This document shows, one piece after another, positions 47,445 through 57,460 of a stretch of DNA of 64,000 nucleotides. The DNA comes from Artocarpus heterophyllus. Taxonomy: Eukaryota; Streptophyta; Magnoliopsida; Rosales; Moraceae. The first letter of the stretch is position 1. Each line of letters begins with the position of its first letter. The stretch covers positions 496,001 through 560,000 of the forward strand of contig JAJQZP010000225.1 of NCBI GenBank assembly GCA_025403435.1, given 5' to 3'. A model generated the notes under the pieces. The model was not told the origin of the DNA. It searched no databases and worked only from the letters and a program-made list of their open reading frames with translations. The position numbers were made by a program, and so were the translations under genes.

Positions 47445-48934
47445 TGATGATACTATGCAAGTTGGAGACTATCTTCCCATCTTTTTTTTTTTTTGATATC
47501 ATGGTTCATTTAACATCACACCTTTCTGAAGAGGCCTTGCTTAAGGGTCCAATTCATATGAGATGGATGTATCTGCTCAACCAGTATATTGGGATGCTTA
47601 AGTAGTTTGTTAGAAATCAGACACAACCTAAGGTTCTATTGCTAAAGGATATGTTGTAAATGTTGCTTTGAATTTTTGTGCCATGTATTTCATTGCCATT
47701 GAGACAAGATTTTATCAGCCAAAAAGAAACTGGGCAACAAATGAATTGCCTTAAAAGCACAGTAGGAAGGTAACAGTTACAACATATCCTAACATCGTCC
47801 AATTAGGAAGGTAATAGTTACAACAATAGATGTGGCCACAAAAATAAAGCAAAGTGGTATAAGCACAGAAGTTGAAAAATACAACAAGTATGTTCCATCT
47901 ACTTAACCCTTTTCTCTACAATATATTTCACATCTTACTTGATCGCTAATTTTACTTCTTAAATTACATAATTGTGTAGTGACCACATGAAGGAACTACA
48001 AGTCACTGGACGTCAAAATGTGAATAAAGTCTACAAAAAAGAGTTCTTCCAATGGTTCTACAAGAAGGTAAACAAACCTATTACTTTGCATTTGAGTATG
48101 GATATTTAACTTTAATAATTTTAACATAATATCACATTAAGATTTGTTGTGCAAATGGATGCAAATGTAAGATCTTAGTCAAATTAACTCTTAGGAGGCC
48201 ACCAATCAGTTGTTTGCTTTAGCATTGGGATCAAACATTTTGGTATTATCATACTCAAGTTGTATAGTAAATGGAGTTAAATTTCTTGCGTTTGATCATG
48301 ATGTAAGACATAAGGCACAAAATAGTGGTGTATGCATGCTCGAAATTAAAGATTTAAACTTTTATGGAAAATTAGAGGAAATAATTGAACTTTCATACAT
48401 ACATGATTGTTCAGTGGTGTTATTTAGGTGCAAGTGGTTTTATATCAACCCATTGCAAAGGAGAATGCAAATGTACAAAATAAAAGAAGCATTTTCATGA
48501 ATGCTTAGTGGTATAAAGATGATCCCTTCATACTTGCATTGCAAGCACAACAAGTTTTTTATATCGACGACGTTCAAGAGTTCAAGCTAGTTCAAGCTAG
48601 AAAGTTATTAAACACAATGGACATCGATATATTTGGGATATACCTGACGATGTCGAAATAAAGTTCAAGTATTGCAAGACAACAATTCTTCCAACTTCAA
48701 TATGGAGGTTGAGCAACTTTAGTTGTATGTCATGCTCTTTAGTCGACTTGATGTTGCCTCGATGTTGTTGAAGATGTCAATGCTCTCTTTATATGATCCC
48801 AAAGGGGCGACATGGGTTTCATTGACAATGATAACACAATAGAGATTGATGACACATAAAAAGTCGATGACACAGTTGAGGAGTATGTTGATGATGAGGT
48901 GTCTAAGTGTGAAGATGAGGAAGCAAATGATTAA
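47445..48934 (+). pseudogene. TNP2-like transposase C-terminal remnant (CACTA 2)
   Basis: DUF4218 sequence begins near 47448 (ILCKLETIFPSF, FFDIMVHLTSHLSEE, GPIHMRWMYLLNQY). A decayed linker follows, then DUF4216 from about 48210 (HKAQNSGVCMLEI, DLNFYGKLEEIIELSY, VVLFRCKWF), a frameshift near 48490 into DPFILALQAQQVFYIDDVQ, and an acidic tail ending at TAA 48932-48934. An in-frame run of T within FPSFFFFDIM lengthens the usual FPPSFFDIM. The N-terminal catalytic half is absent. Confidence 0.82.
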
Positions 48935-49079
48935 CAAGTTTATTGTGACGCCCTTACTTACACCCGCAATGATGATGATTGAGTCTTTTTATATTGTAAT
49001 TTTCTAATATACTTTGAAACATATACTAAAATTTGTTTCAAAACATAATACATAAATTGATCTTCCTCTTTACTACCAA

Positions 49080-50600
49080 TGTGTAGCATGTCTGCCCAGT
49101 TTACCACCTACGCTAGATCTGTTAGGGGAGCTGAGCCCCCACCGAGACATTGGATGATGCTACCATCCTAATGTCAAGCAGGTATGAATTTAAATATTTA
49201 TGTGTTTTTTTTACAATCTTATTGTTTTTCTTTAATTTATAAAACTTAAATATACAGTACTAGCTTCCTCGAGCCATAGGGGTTGGGGAGAGTCATGACT
49301 GATAGACATCATCAAATGGGTGAGGATACATGGAAAGTGCCATGTACACTTTGATCGTATAGAGAACACAATGAAGGCTGTCAAGAGTTCAACGTATGGT
49401 TTGATAGTACCATTGGGGTGCACATGAGGGAATGTATGGCCCCACATTACAACACTTGGAGGTCTATCCTACAAGAGGATAGAAACAAGATCTCTGGCTG
49501 CATGACAATAATAGCTTTTACATCAATTCGATTTTCTTATATTTTCATGGAAAATGCAGAGTAACTTGTTTTTAAAAATGCAGGAATGGTTTGACATCAA
49601 GCTTACATCTAAGATGAGGGCTTACATCAACTATGAGGCCCAAAACTATTATCATGATGGTAAAAATGCCTAAACAATCACTACAAGAAGCATGGGCCAG
49701 ACGTGAAGCCTAAAACTATAAAGAGTATAGATGAATGGCAAAAATATTATGAGCAGTTTGCCTCGCCTACATTTAGGGTTTGTTTCCCCATTAATTTTTT
49801 TTTTATTACATATCACTTAGTAAAATGCATTGTAAAAATGGAACTTTTTTTTACAGGCTCGATCACAAACGAATACAACAAATCATAAAGAAATGAAATG
49901 GTCAAGCTATCAGGGGCAAGCATCTTTTATGCAGCATCGCTATGAAAATGTATGGTATGCTATACACTTTTACAAGATATTTATTTCCATAAACTCAATA
50001 TCAATAATTGAAGTCTAGCATTAATTCAATGTTATAGATTGAACCCAAGAAAGCCCAGCCATAATCCTTGATCGACAACTAATGTACTCAACACTTTCAT
50101 TAAGATAAGGGCGGGGTGAATGAGGCTATGGAGGCCACATATGTAAGTAAACCATAGCCATCTCTTTAAATATAATCTTATCTTATAATATTTTATTTGT
50201 TAATTAATAATTTTTTCCTCACTTTTAATTATAGGGCCAAATGGTCTAAGAGAAACAAACGTAAGCTGCAACCTCCTCTTTAGCCCTGACTTTAATGAGG
50301 TTGCCATACTTGCAAATGTGTTAGGGACACGTAGGGGTCACTGAATCAGAGTGGGACCTCAATTGAGTTAGAAAGAGCCGAGTTCCAATTCCACATTCTC
50401 TAGTTTTCAATACGGACACACGCATGTTCCTTTAGAGATGCAAAATCGGCTCTCCCAATTGTATACCAACAACATCGAGCTAGTTACTCAACTGAGATAA
50501 ACGAATCAGAATTGTCAAGATACCTTTGCCTCTGGCGTCTATAATCCCTCCTGCTAATGAAGAAGAGGAAGAGGAAGAAAATGTAAACTTAGATTATTAG
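49080..50600 (+). pseudogene. Transposase_24-type second gene of CACTA 2, degenerate
   Basis: Segments typical of this family appear in order but in different frames: an ATG at 49088 with a short proline-rich start, then GVHMRECMAPHYNTW (about 49415-49460). WFDIKLTSKMRAYIN follows near 49590, HYKKHGPDVKPKTIKSIDEW at about 49680-49740, and RSQTNTTNHKEMKW with SFMQHRYEN near 49860-49950. Introns probably separate some pieces (candidate acceptor at 49252-49256). Several stops make it a pseudogene. Confidence 0.6.
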
Positions 50601-50864
50601 AAATTTTTTATATTATTAGACTTGTGGTACTTTTATTTTTTTTATTTGTTTTCAGACTATGTAGTATGTTTTGTTTTATTTTATGAAGTGTATGTTGTAC
50701 TTTGTGTTATATTATTAATTTTTTAGACATTTTATTTATATTTCAATTATTTCTAAATTTTTTCAAAATTTAAGATATTTAAAAAAATTAAGTAAAATCA
50801 AAACCAAAATTATTTATTTAATTGTAATGCAATATATTTTTATTTTATTTTTTTATAAAAAAAG

Positions 50865-51186
50865 ATACTTAGCGACGATATTTATCGTATCGTCACTAAA
50901 AAACAATGAAGAAAACTTTTAATGACAACTTGTCGTCACTAATAGTCATTTTCAAAAACTTTTAGATTGTCAAAATTTAAAAAAATTTCAAACATTCAAA
51001 AACTTTTGGCAATGACAATTTCCAAAAAGTCGTCGCTAAAAGGCAATGATGATGCCATCAAGATTCGATTCGCAGCCTCAGAATTAGCAATGATGTATCG
51101 TACTGTCGGCATTAAATAGTTCCTATTGACCAAAAAAATATTAGCGATGACTTTGGGAATGTTAGCGATGACAATTTCTTGTAGTG
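50865..51186. repeat. CACTA 2 3' subterminal repeats and terminus
   Basis: Motifs AGCGACGATA, TATCGTCACTAA, TTGTCGTCACTAA, AAGTCGTCGCTAAA and TTAGCGATGAC recur to the terminus TTCTTGTAGTG (ends 51186). No matching CACTACAAGAA left end with subterminal repeats is present in the window. Confidence 0.75.
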
Positions 51187-51722
51187 ATAAAATTATAACA
51201 TGCTTAGTCTAGTACATTGAGCTTCTTGATTGAGTAGACTATGCCTTCGTACTATATTAAATATCTAAAAACCAAATTCATAAAAATTAGGCATCTTAGT
51301 AAGAATTACGAGCACCATATTATTATTGGCAAAAATTGTATGTAAGAATTACGAGCACCATACCCACTATACACGGTTCAGCTGATCACTAGAAGACATC
51401 AACAAGAAAACATCAACTAGCCAAATCGACTGGAGATAATGAGTCGATCTGAGGTAATAATCAATTGAAGACTAGTGGGTCCTACCTTGCACAAATCAAA
51501 GAAGGATCATTCAAGGATCCTAAGAAGACCAAATCAGCCAAATCCACAAATAAAAGACAAGATTCACATCAATCTTGGAGGAGAACTAAGTAACCTCAAC
51601 CTAAATAAGAAAACATATAAATGGGAAAGTCAATTGAAAAACAAATAAGGAAGTTACTTTTTTTTTTGGTGAACTCTGAATCAACTCTAAAATAAAGAAA
51701 TCAGGAGGCCTAATTTGTCCCC
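51187..51722. other. Intergenic spacer with a 21-bp direct repeat
   Basis: No gene seen. GTAAGAATTACGAGCACCATA occurs at 51299-51319 and 51342-51362. The spacer ends at the start of the H2 LTR. Confidence 0.6.
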
Positions 51723-52119
51723 TGTTGATGCTTACCTGAGTTCGGCATCGAATCAACACCACGTGCAGCTGCGCACGGTGCTTAACTCTTCCCTATTCAT
51801 CCCTGCCTGTTCGAGTAAACCTACAGCAAGAGGAGGGAAACTTGTTAGGTGGCAAAGAGCATGCCTCTTGGATGCAATAAATGCACCCTATTTATAGGCT
51901 GCCACTTGGACTAGGTGTTAGGTGGGTTTTGCCCATGACCCGAGTGTCACATCAAGACGTGTCAGGTGGCAGAGCACAAGTGTCGTTCCCTCTGTTGGCA
52001 GATCATTTTCCATCTAACGATGAATTATCCGCCATTTGTTGGCTAGTGATGGCAAGTAGCAGTCTACTTACAAGTAAAAAGAATTCAACTCGAGCTGGTG
52101 CTTGATCCGAGGTGGTGAC
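51723..52119 (+). repeat. H2 5' LTR, first part
   Basis: It is similar throughout to H1 16931-17420 (AACACCACGTGCAGCTGCGC, GCAATAAATGCACCCTATTTATAGG). It ends at GTGAC (52115-52119), the target duplication of element E. The second part is 62230-62386. Confidence 0.6.
52115..52119. repeat. Target site duplication GTGAC, left copy (element E)
   Basis: GTGAC precedes the E terminus TGTTAG (52120) and recurs at 62225-62229 after the other terminus. Confidence 0.92.
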
Positions 52120-53653
52120 TGTTAGCCCAAGAATAACTACCCAAGAGGGGGGGTGAATTGGGTTTTCCGAAAACTTTTACAATTGTTGGAAATTTTCTAA
52201 AGTGAAAAGCTTAAGAAGTAAATAAGAGAACAAGATAATATGAGCACAACCAAGCAGCGATTAAGTAAAGAGTAAGGAGAAGAAATGCAAACACTGTTTA
52301 TAGTGGTTTGGCCAATATGCCTACGTCCGCTGTCGCCAAGCTAAACTCCTTTGCTTGACCTCTTGCACTATTAGACCAACTTTTTTGGCACGATCACTCC
52401 TTTATACCACCAATGACTTGCTCAACCCGAGGCTTACCACACCTTCTTACAAAGTGACAATTTTCCCTGAGATTGTCTAACCAAGAACTCCCCAAATTTA
52501 CAAGGCTTTGGAAACCCAACAATGAAAATAATGTGATTGTAATTTTGGTACACTCACAAAATATACACTCCAAAACAAAAAGAGATGAAAATACAACTGT
52601 GGTATGTGTTTGGAGGTGTGAGTAATTCTCAATTAGAGTATGAAACAATTTTGGCTCAAGAGAATGTGTAAGTAATGAATGCTAGATAAGAACAATGTAG
52701 AATAATGTCAAATTTCACTTGTGTTCCTTCATCATTTATTGCACATTGAATGAATGGGTATTTATAGCTCCCTAGTGATTAGAAACATCTAAACACATCA
52801 ATTTTGAGTGAAACTAGCTGTTGTAATTAGAGCTCCAATGGTCAAAAAACTAACCATTACGGACAGTTCGGTAGACCGGAAGCTAAGTTCAGCAGGCCAA
52901 AGATTGCAGTGCTAAAAATCAAGTTCTCAACGGTCACCAGATCAGTAGGCCTATTCACAGTTCGGTAGTCCAAACTTTGATCCATCGGCAGGCCGCCAGA
53001 GCCTCTATAGAATGACTTTTGAAAACCCTCAGATTGGCAGGCTGAAGCAGGGTGTTCGGCAGGCCGATCTTCAAAACTTCGACAGGCCGAAGATTCCTTC
53101 AGTAGGCCGTCAGAGCTTCTGTAGACGAGGGGTTAAAAATCCCCAAATCGGCAGGCTGAAGCAGGGTTTTTGACAGGCCAATCGTCTTTGGTAGGTTGAC
53201 CAAATTAGGTCGGCAGGCCGATCTGCCTTGGGCCAAAAAGCCAATGTGACCTGTTTTTGAAATTTGTTATACATCAACTTGTTTACGCACTTCTAAAACA
53301 GTTTAAGTCATAATTTCACATTCAATTTGAATTCAAAACAACATTGAATGCAAGTATGCAATGTGAGTGTGTGCTCTTGAGTTTTCTTTTGATCATTCAA
53401 TTTGAGAATTGCTCACTTACACTTTTGGACTGTAGAATAGAAACTTGTAATCTTCAAGTCTGTGTGAGTTCCCTTTCAAAAGAAGACTTCTTCCACAAGC
53501 TTTCTTGAACTGTCTTCACTTGATTTCTTGAAAAGTAAGCTTAGAGACACTCAAGATAATTGTTGGTTTAAAAGAGTATTTTACACATATAAAAATTGTA
53601 TTTGTTATCATCAAAAGAGTATTACATAGCATTGTGAAACCTTGGAGCCAACA
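52120..53653 (-). repeat. 3' LTR of element E
   Basis: Termini TGTTAGCCC and GAGCCAACA. The minus-strand TATAAATA is at 52759-52766. A cluster of GGCAGGCCGA-type motifs lies at 52857-53232, upstream of that TATA. It is very similar to the 5' LTR at 60690. Confidence 0.93.
52857..53232. promoter_or_regulatory. GGCAGGCCGA repeat cluster in E 3' LTR
   Basis: About ten variants (TTCGGTAGACCG, ATCGGCAGGCCGCC, TTCGGCAGGCCGATC, GTCGGCAGGCCGATC) are spaced 20-45 bp apart, starting about 90 nt upstream of the TATA box on the minus strand. The equivalent cluster in the other LTR is 61434-61802. Confidence 0.8.
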
Positions 53654-54124
53654 ATTTCCCCCTTTTTGATGACAAAACAATTTTTGATTGTTTTTAAAAA
53701 TTTCAGTAGCTCCCCCTAAAAATGTGCAGGATTTTCAAAAATTTTGGAAAAGCACCCCCTTAAGGTGATATTCTCCACTATTTAAATGATAAGATTTAAA
53801 AAATTTGAAAGAGCTCCCCCTGAAACATATGCTTTCCTTCAAAACATCAATTTTCATTGCAAATTCTAAGATACCAATAAAAGATCAAAAAAAATATAAG
53901 AGTGCAAAGATATAGCAATATCACAAGTACCACCAACCTTATATCTCCACAATCATCAAACAATCTCCAAATGCAATATCACAAGTACCACCATCCTTAT
54001 ATCTCCACAATCATCAAACAATCTCCAAATGAAGATAGCAATTGTATATAAATCATCAAACATCATCAAGAACCACCATCCTTATTGCTCCACAATAAAA
54101 AATATGCATATTCTCCCCCTTTTT
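53654..54124 (-). other. Multiple polypurine tract region of element E
   Basis: On the minus strand, G5-containing purine tracts occur at 53655-53667 (AAAAAGGGGGAAA, adjoining the LTR), 53709-53717, 53753-53761, 53812-53821 and 54111-54124 (AAAAAGGGGGAGAA). The first and last share a preceding TTTGTCAT or AATGAC context. Such repetition of the tract is a recognised Sirevirus signature. Confidence 0.85.
53915..54030. repeat. 58-bp tandem repeat, two copies
   Basis: The unit beginning GCAATATCACAAGTACCACC (53915-53972) is repeated at 53973-54030 with about one difference. A degenerate third copy runs on to about 54095. It lies between the 3' ORF and the main polypurine tract. Confidence 0.85.
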
Positions 54125-54380
54125 GTCATTAAGAAAAAAAAAATAAAAGCAATTGATATACCAAAATAGTCATTGAAAGATTGAAATTGTTATAATTCAC
54201 AAACAAAGTGCATAAAATTTGCAAAGTCAAACCAAAAGAACATGAATGAACAAAGAGAAAACATGATGAGGGATTTTATGGTTGGCTCGATGATCCTCCG
54301 CCAAAGTGCATTTGTCAAAGAAGATTAAGGATCTCTTGTTGACCGGCTTGCAAATTTGCAATGTCAGCCCCCATCTTTTA

Positions 54381-55358
54381 CTACTGCTCAAAGAGGAGTT
54401 GTTGGTGCGAGTAAAGCCTTTGAAGAGTGATAGGTTCTTCATCATCATCTTGGCCACCTTGAGCTTCAATGTTGGCCATCTCTTCTTCTTCTTTTTCTTG
54501 AACACCTTGAGGAGCGGCTCGCCCACCAGCTGGCACCCATTGCCCTTGTACGTCCTCAAATCCCATTTTTCTAATGGTAAGAGCATCGAAAGCATTATAA
54601 GGTTTATAGAGAGCCATGTCCTTCTCATCAACAATTTGCACATTAAATGTATAAAAACTTTTGGTAAGAAGCATTCCACATGGCAAACCAGCACTCTTTT
54701 TCCCTTCAGCGGCATTAATCATCCGTCGTACCAACAGAAGGGGTAAATTTATTTTAGTACCACTAAGGAGACAATAAATAAGGTGGAGGTCAATAAGCTG
54801 GACTTCGTCCTTATGGCCAGCTCTAGGTAAAATGCTGGTAGCGACAAGCATATAGAGAACTTGACTCCTAGGAGGTAAAGATGCTTCATTGAGTTTCCTA
54901 GGCAGACTCCCATCATTATTCTCAAAAATAATTTTGGCCATAGTTTCTTTATCAAACATACAGGTTTTGACTTCATGAATATCCACACCTTCTAGTGGCA
55001 TATCAAGTATCTCCCCTATTATGGTTGGTGTTAATTCCATAGTTCTATGTTTCAATGTCACAACAATTTCAAGGGGATCATAAGATGCTCTAAGGTTGGT
55101 ATAAAACCCTTTGACAAGCCTAGGATATGTATTTTCCTTCATAATTATAATATTTTTCCATTTAAGCCTATCAAACAGTAATTCTATACCAGAGCCAACA
55201 AAATCCTCAAAACAAATAAACTTCCCATCAATAATCTTCCTAGAAGAGAAAATTTTAACATATTTTTCGTTTGAAAATTCCTCCAAAGTTACCTCTTTGT
55301 CGGTATCCTTGTGAGCGATGGATTTAGTGCACTTGAAAGGGTGAGAACTTGAAGCCAT
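54381..55358 (-). CDS. 3' ORF of element E: putative plant transposon protein (Transposase_32-like), env position
   Basis: A 325-codon open frame on the minus strand starts at ATG 55358 (MASSSHPFKC) and has no internal stop, although every other gene of E is broken. Residues about 85-130 (NTYPRLVKGFYTNL, TMELTPTIIGEILDMPLEG) and 155-215 resemble the putative plant transposon protein domain found in several plant retroelements. An acidic stretch (EKEEEE, QDDDEEP) lies near 280-310. No signal peptide or membrane segment is evident. Text beyond the stop (KMGADIANLQAGQQEIL) suggests the ancestral frame ran about 20 codons further. It occupies the position of the env-like ORF of SIRE1-type elements. 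A candidate promoter lies upstream. Function unknown. Confidence 0.75.
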   Translation of the reverse strand: MASSSHPFKCTKSIAHKDTDKEVTLEEFSNEKYVKIFSSRKIIDGKFICFEDFVGSGIELLFDRLKWKNIIIMKENTYPRLVKGFYTNLRASYDPLEIVVTLKHRTMELTPTIIGEILDMPLEGVDIHEVKTCMFDKETMAKIIFENNDGSLPRKLNEASLPPRSQVLYMLVATSILPRAGHKDEVQLIDLHLIYCLLSGTKINLPLLLVRRMINAAEGKKSAGLPCGMLLTKSFYTFNVQIVDEKDMALYKPYNAFDALTIRKMGFEDVQGQWVPAGGRAAPQGVQEKEEEEMANIEAQGGQDDDEEPITLQRLYSHQQLLFEQ

Positions 55359-55604
55359 TGGAGAATGTAGAGATAGAACCCAAAATCAAGCAGAAAAAAC
55401 ACAGTTTTGAGAGAAATGAGAAGCTTGAAAGAAAAGTGAGAGAACTCAAGGGAAGTTAGAAAAAATGAGGGAAAGAGATGGAAATCCAAAATCATGAAAA
55501 TTGCAAGAAAATCGAAAATGGTGGAGTAGGTGATGATTTTGCACTTGAGGGAGAAGGAGACAGTGGAGAGCAAGAAAAATAAAGAAATAGGGTTTGCTAA
55601 GTTT

Positions 55605-55620
55605 GGGGTATATATACCCC
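55605..55620 (-). promoter_or_regulatory. Palindromic TATA, candidate internal promoter for the 3' ORF
   Basis: GGGGTATATATACCCC is a perfect 16-bp palindrome about 250 bp upstream of the ORF start at 55358. Immediately upstream on the minus strand (55630-55725) lie GGCAGGCCGA-type repeats like those upstream of the LTR TATA box. This is inference from layout. Confidence 0.5.
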
Positions 55621-55629
55621 GACGATCGA

Positions 55630-55725
55630 GGCCAAACTTCAGTTCGGCAGGCCGATTATTTTATCGACAGGCCAACTCAGCAACATCGACAGGGATTCTG
55701 AATGGTCGCAGGCCGATTGCTGCAG
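55630..55725. promoter_or_regulatory. GGCAGGCCGA repeat cluster ahead of the 3' ORF
   Basis: TTCGGCAGGCCGATT, ATCGACAGGCCAACT, CATCGACAGGG and GTCGCAGGCCGATTG occur within 95 bp. These are the same motif family as in the E LTRs and in the A/B/D family, here in an internal position. Confidence 0.75.
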
Positions 55726-55881
55726 TCGAGCAATCACCAGAAAAGCAAAAAATGTTTTTGTCAATTTAACACAAACACATTTCAAAACATTGTGCAAATG
55801 TCTAAACATAAATTAAACATAAGAACACAACTAAAACACTAAATCAACCATTGAGTTCATCAAGATAAGCATTAAGTACAG

Positions 55882-57388
55882 TCAATGATCAAGCAAATGC
55901 AATTCTAAAGGATCAATTATTCCAAGTCCTCTTCTAAGATGTGAAAAACGTTCTAGTGCAACAGGTTTGGTGAGAATATCTGCTAGTTGGTCACTTGTGC
56001 TAATGAATTCCAATGTCATATCCCCTCGTTGAACATGGTCACGCAAAAAGTGATGTCTAATCTCTATATGCTTTGTGTGTGAATGTAGAACCGGATTCTT
56101 TGACAAATTGATTGCACTAGTATTGTCACATAAAATTGGAACATGATCATAGCTTAGACCTAAATCCTTTAGCGTTTGCATCATCCAAAGGACTTGTGCA
56201 CAACAACTAGCCTCCGATATGTATTCCTGCTTCCTGCGGTAGAAAGTGCCACCAGTGGCTTGTTTCTTGCTAAACCATGAAACTAATGCAAATCCTAGAA
56301 AGTGACAAGTACCACTTGTGCTTTTCCTATCAATTGTGCAACCAGCCCAATCGGCATTCAGAATAACTTAGCAAGTCTATGTGTGTGCCTTTGGGATACC
56401 ACAATCCTAGGTTCTTAGTACCACTCAAATATCTAAAAATTTGTTTAATGGCACTAAAGTGAGATTCCTTAGGATTTGATTGAAATCTTGCACAAACCCC
56501 TACACTAAACATAATATCGGGTCTACTAGCAGTCAAATATAGCAAGGATCCGATCATACCTCTATATTTTGTGATGTCCATCGCCTTGCCATCTTCATCT
56601 TTGTCAAGCTTGATTGAAGAGCTCATAGGAGTTGGCATTGGCTTAAGATCATCCATTTCGAATCGTTTGAGTAGATCCTTCACATATTTGGCTTGATTTA
56701 TGAAAATTCCTTCCTTTGTTTGCTTGATTTGAAGTCCAAGGAAGAAGTTTAATTCTCCCATCATGCTCATCTCAAATTCGTTGTGCATACACTTAGAAAA
56801 CTCTTCACATAGAGTGTGGTTAGTAGCACCAAAAATAATATCATCAACATATATTTGAACAATAACTAGATCTTCACCCTTGTTTTTGATAAAGAGAGTA
56901 GTATCCGCTTTTCCAACACAAAAACCGTTTTTAATCAAAAATTTACTTAGTCTTTCATACCAAGCTCTAGGAGCTTGCTTTAGACCATATAAAGCTTTCT
57001 TTAATTTGAAGACATGATCTAGATATTTATGATTTTGAAAATCGGGTGGTTGTGCTACATAAACTTCTTCTAAGATGTATCCATTTAAGAATGCACTTTT
57101 GACATCCATTTGATAAAGAGTAAAACCCTTGTATCATGCAAAAGCAAATAACATTCTAATGGATTCTAGATGAGCAACTGGTGCAAAAGTTTCTTCAAAA
57201 TCAATACCTTCTTGTTGATTGAAATCTTGGGCCAGTAATCTAGCCTTGTTGCTCACAACATTACCTTGCTCATCTTTTTTATTTCTAAATACCCATTTAG
57301 TACCAATTATGGATTGAGAACTAGGCTTAGGAACAAGTTCCCAAACATCATTTCTTTCAAATTGATTTAGCTCTGCATGCATTGCCAA
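55882..57388 (-). pseudogene. Element E reverse transcriptase and RNase H, degenerate
   Basis: Minus strand: RT N-terminus 57134-57388 (IIGTKWVFRNKKDEQG, EGIDFEETFAPVAHLESIRM), a stop, then 56330-57109 starting MDVKSAFLNGY with KKALYGLKQAPRAWY and the catalytic VQIYVDDIIFG. The frame continues to SRPDIMFSVGVCARFQ. A frameshift at about 56350 precedes RNase H. Its C-terminal piece (55882-56184) has LCDNTSAINLSKNP and TSDQLADILTKP. The catalytic YVDD is intact but the chain is interrupted at least three times. Confidence 0.92.
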
Positions 57389-57460
57389 AATCCAAAACTC
57401 ATCATTTTCGGTTTCTTCAAAACTTTTTGGTTTAATTTGAGAAAGAAAAGCTAAATTGTT

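Larger units (their letters stand above)
47445..51186 (+). mobile_element. CACTA transposon 2, 5'-truncated
   Basis: The 3' end is AATTTCTTGTAGTG (51173-51186), preceded by subterminal repeats of a different motif (AGCGACGA / TCGTCGCTA). Inside are the C-terminal half of a TNP2 gene and a Transposase_24-type second gene. The 5' end is missing: the TNP2 frame appears abruptly next to H1 sequence at about 47445. It is a different family from element 1, in both end sequence and subterminal motif. Confidence 0.8.

Noticed and set aside
49680..49692. CACTACAAGAAGC, a possible left terminus for CACTA 2 matching its right end
   Set aside because: It lies inside the second transposase gene, in the coding stretch for HYKKHGPDVKP, and no subterminal repeats surround it; most likely chance.
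54306..54746. 146-codon plus-strand open frame
   Set aside because: Antisense to the 3' ORF of element E, whose frame has domain similarity.
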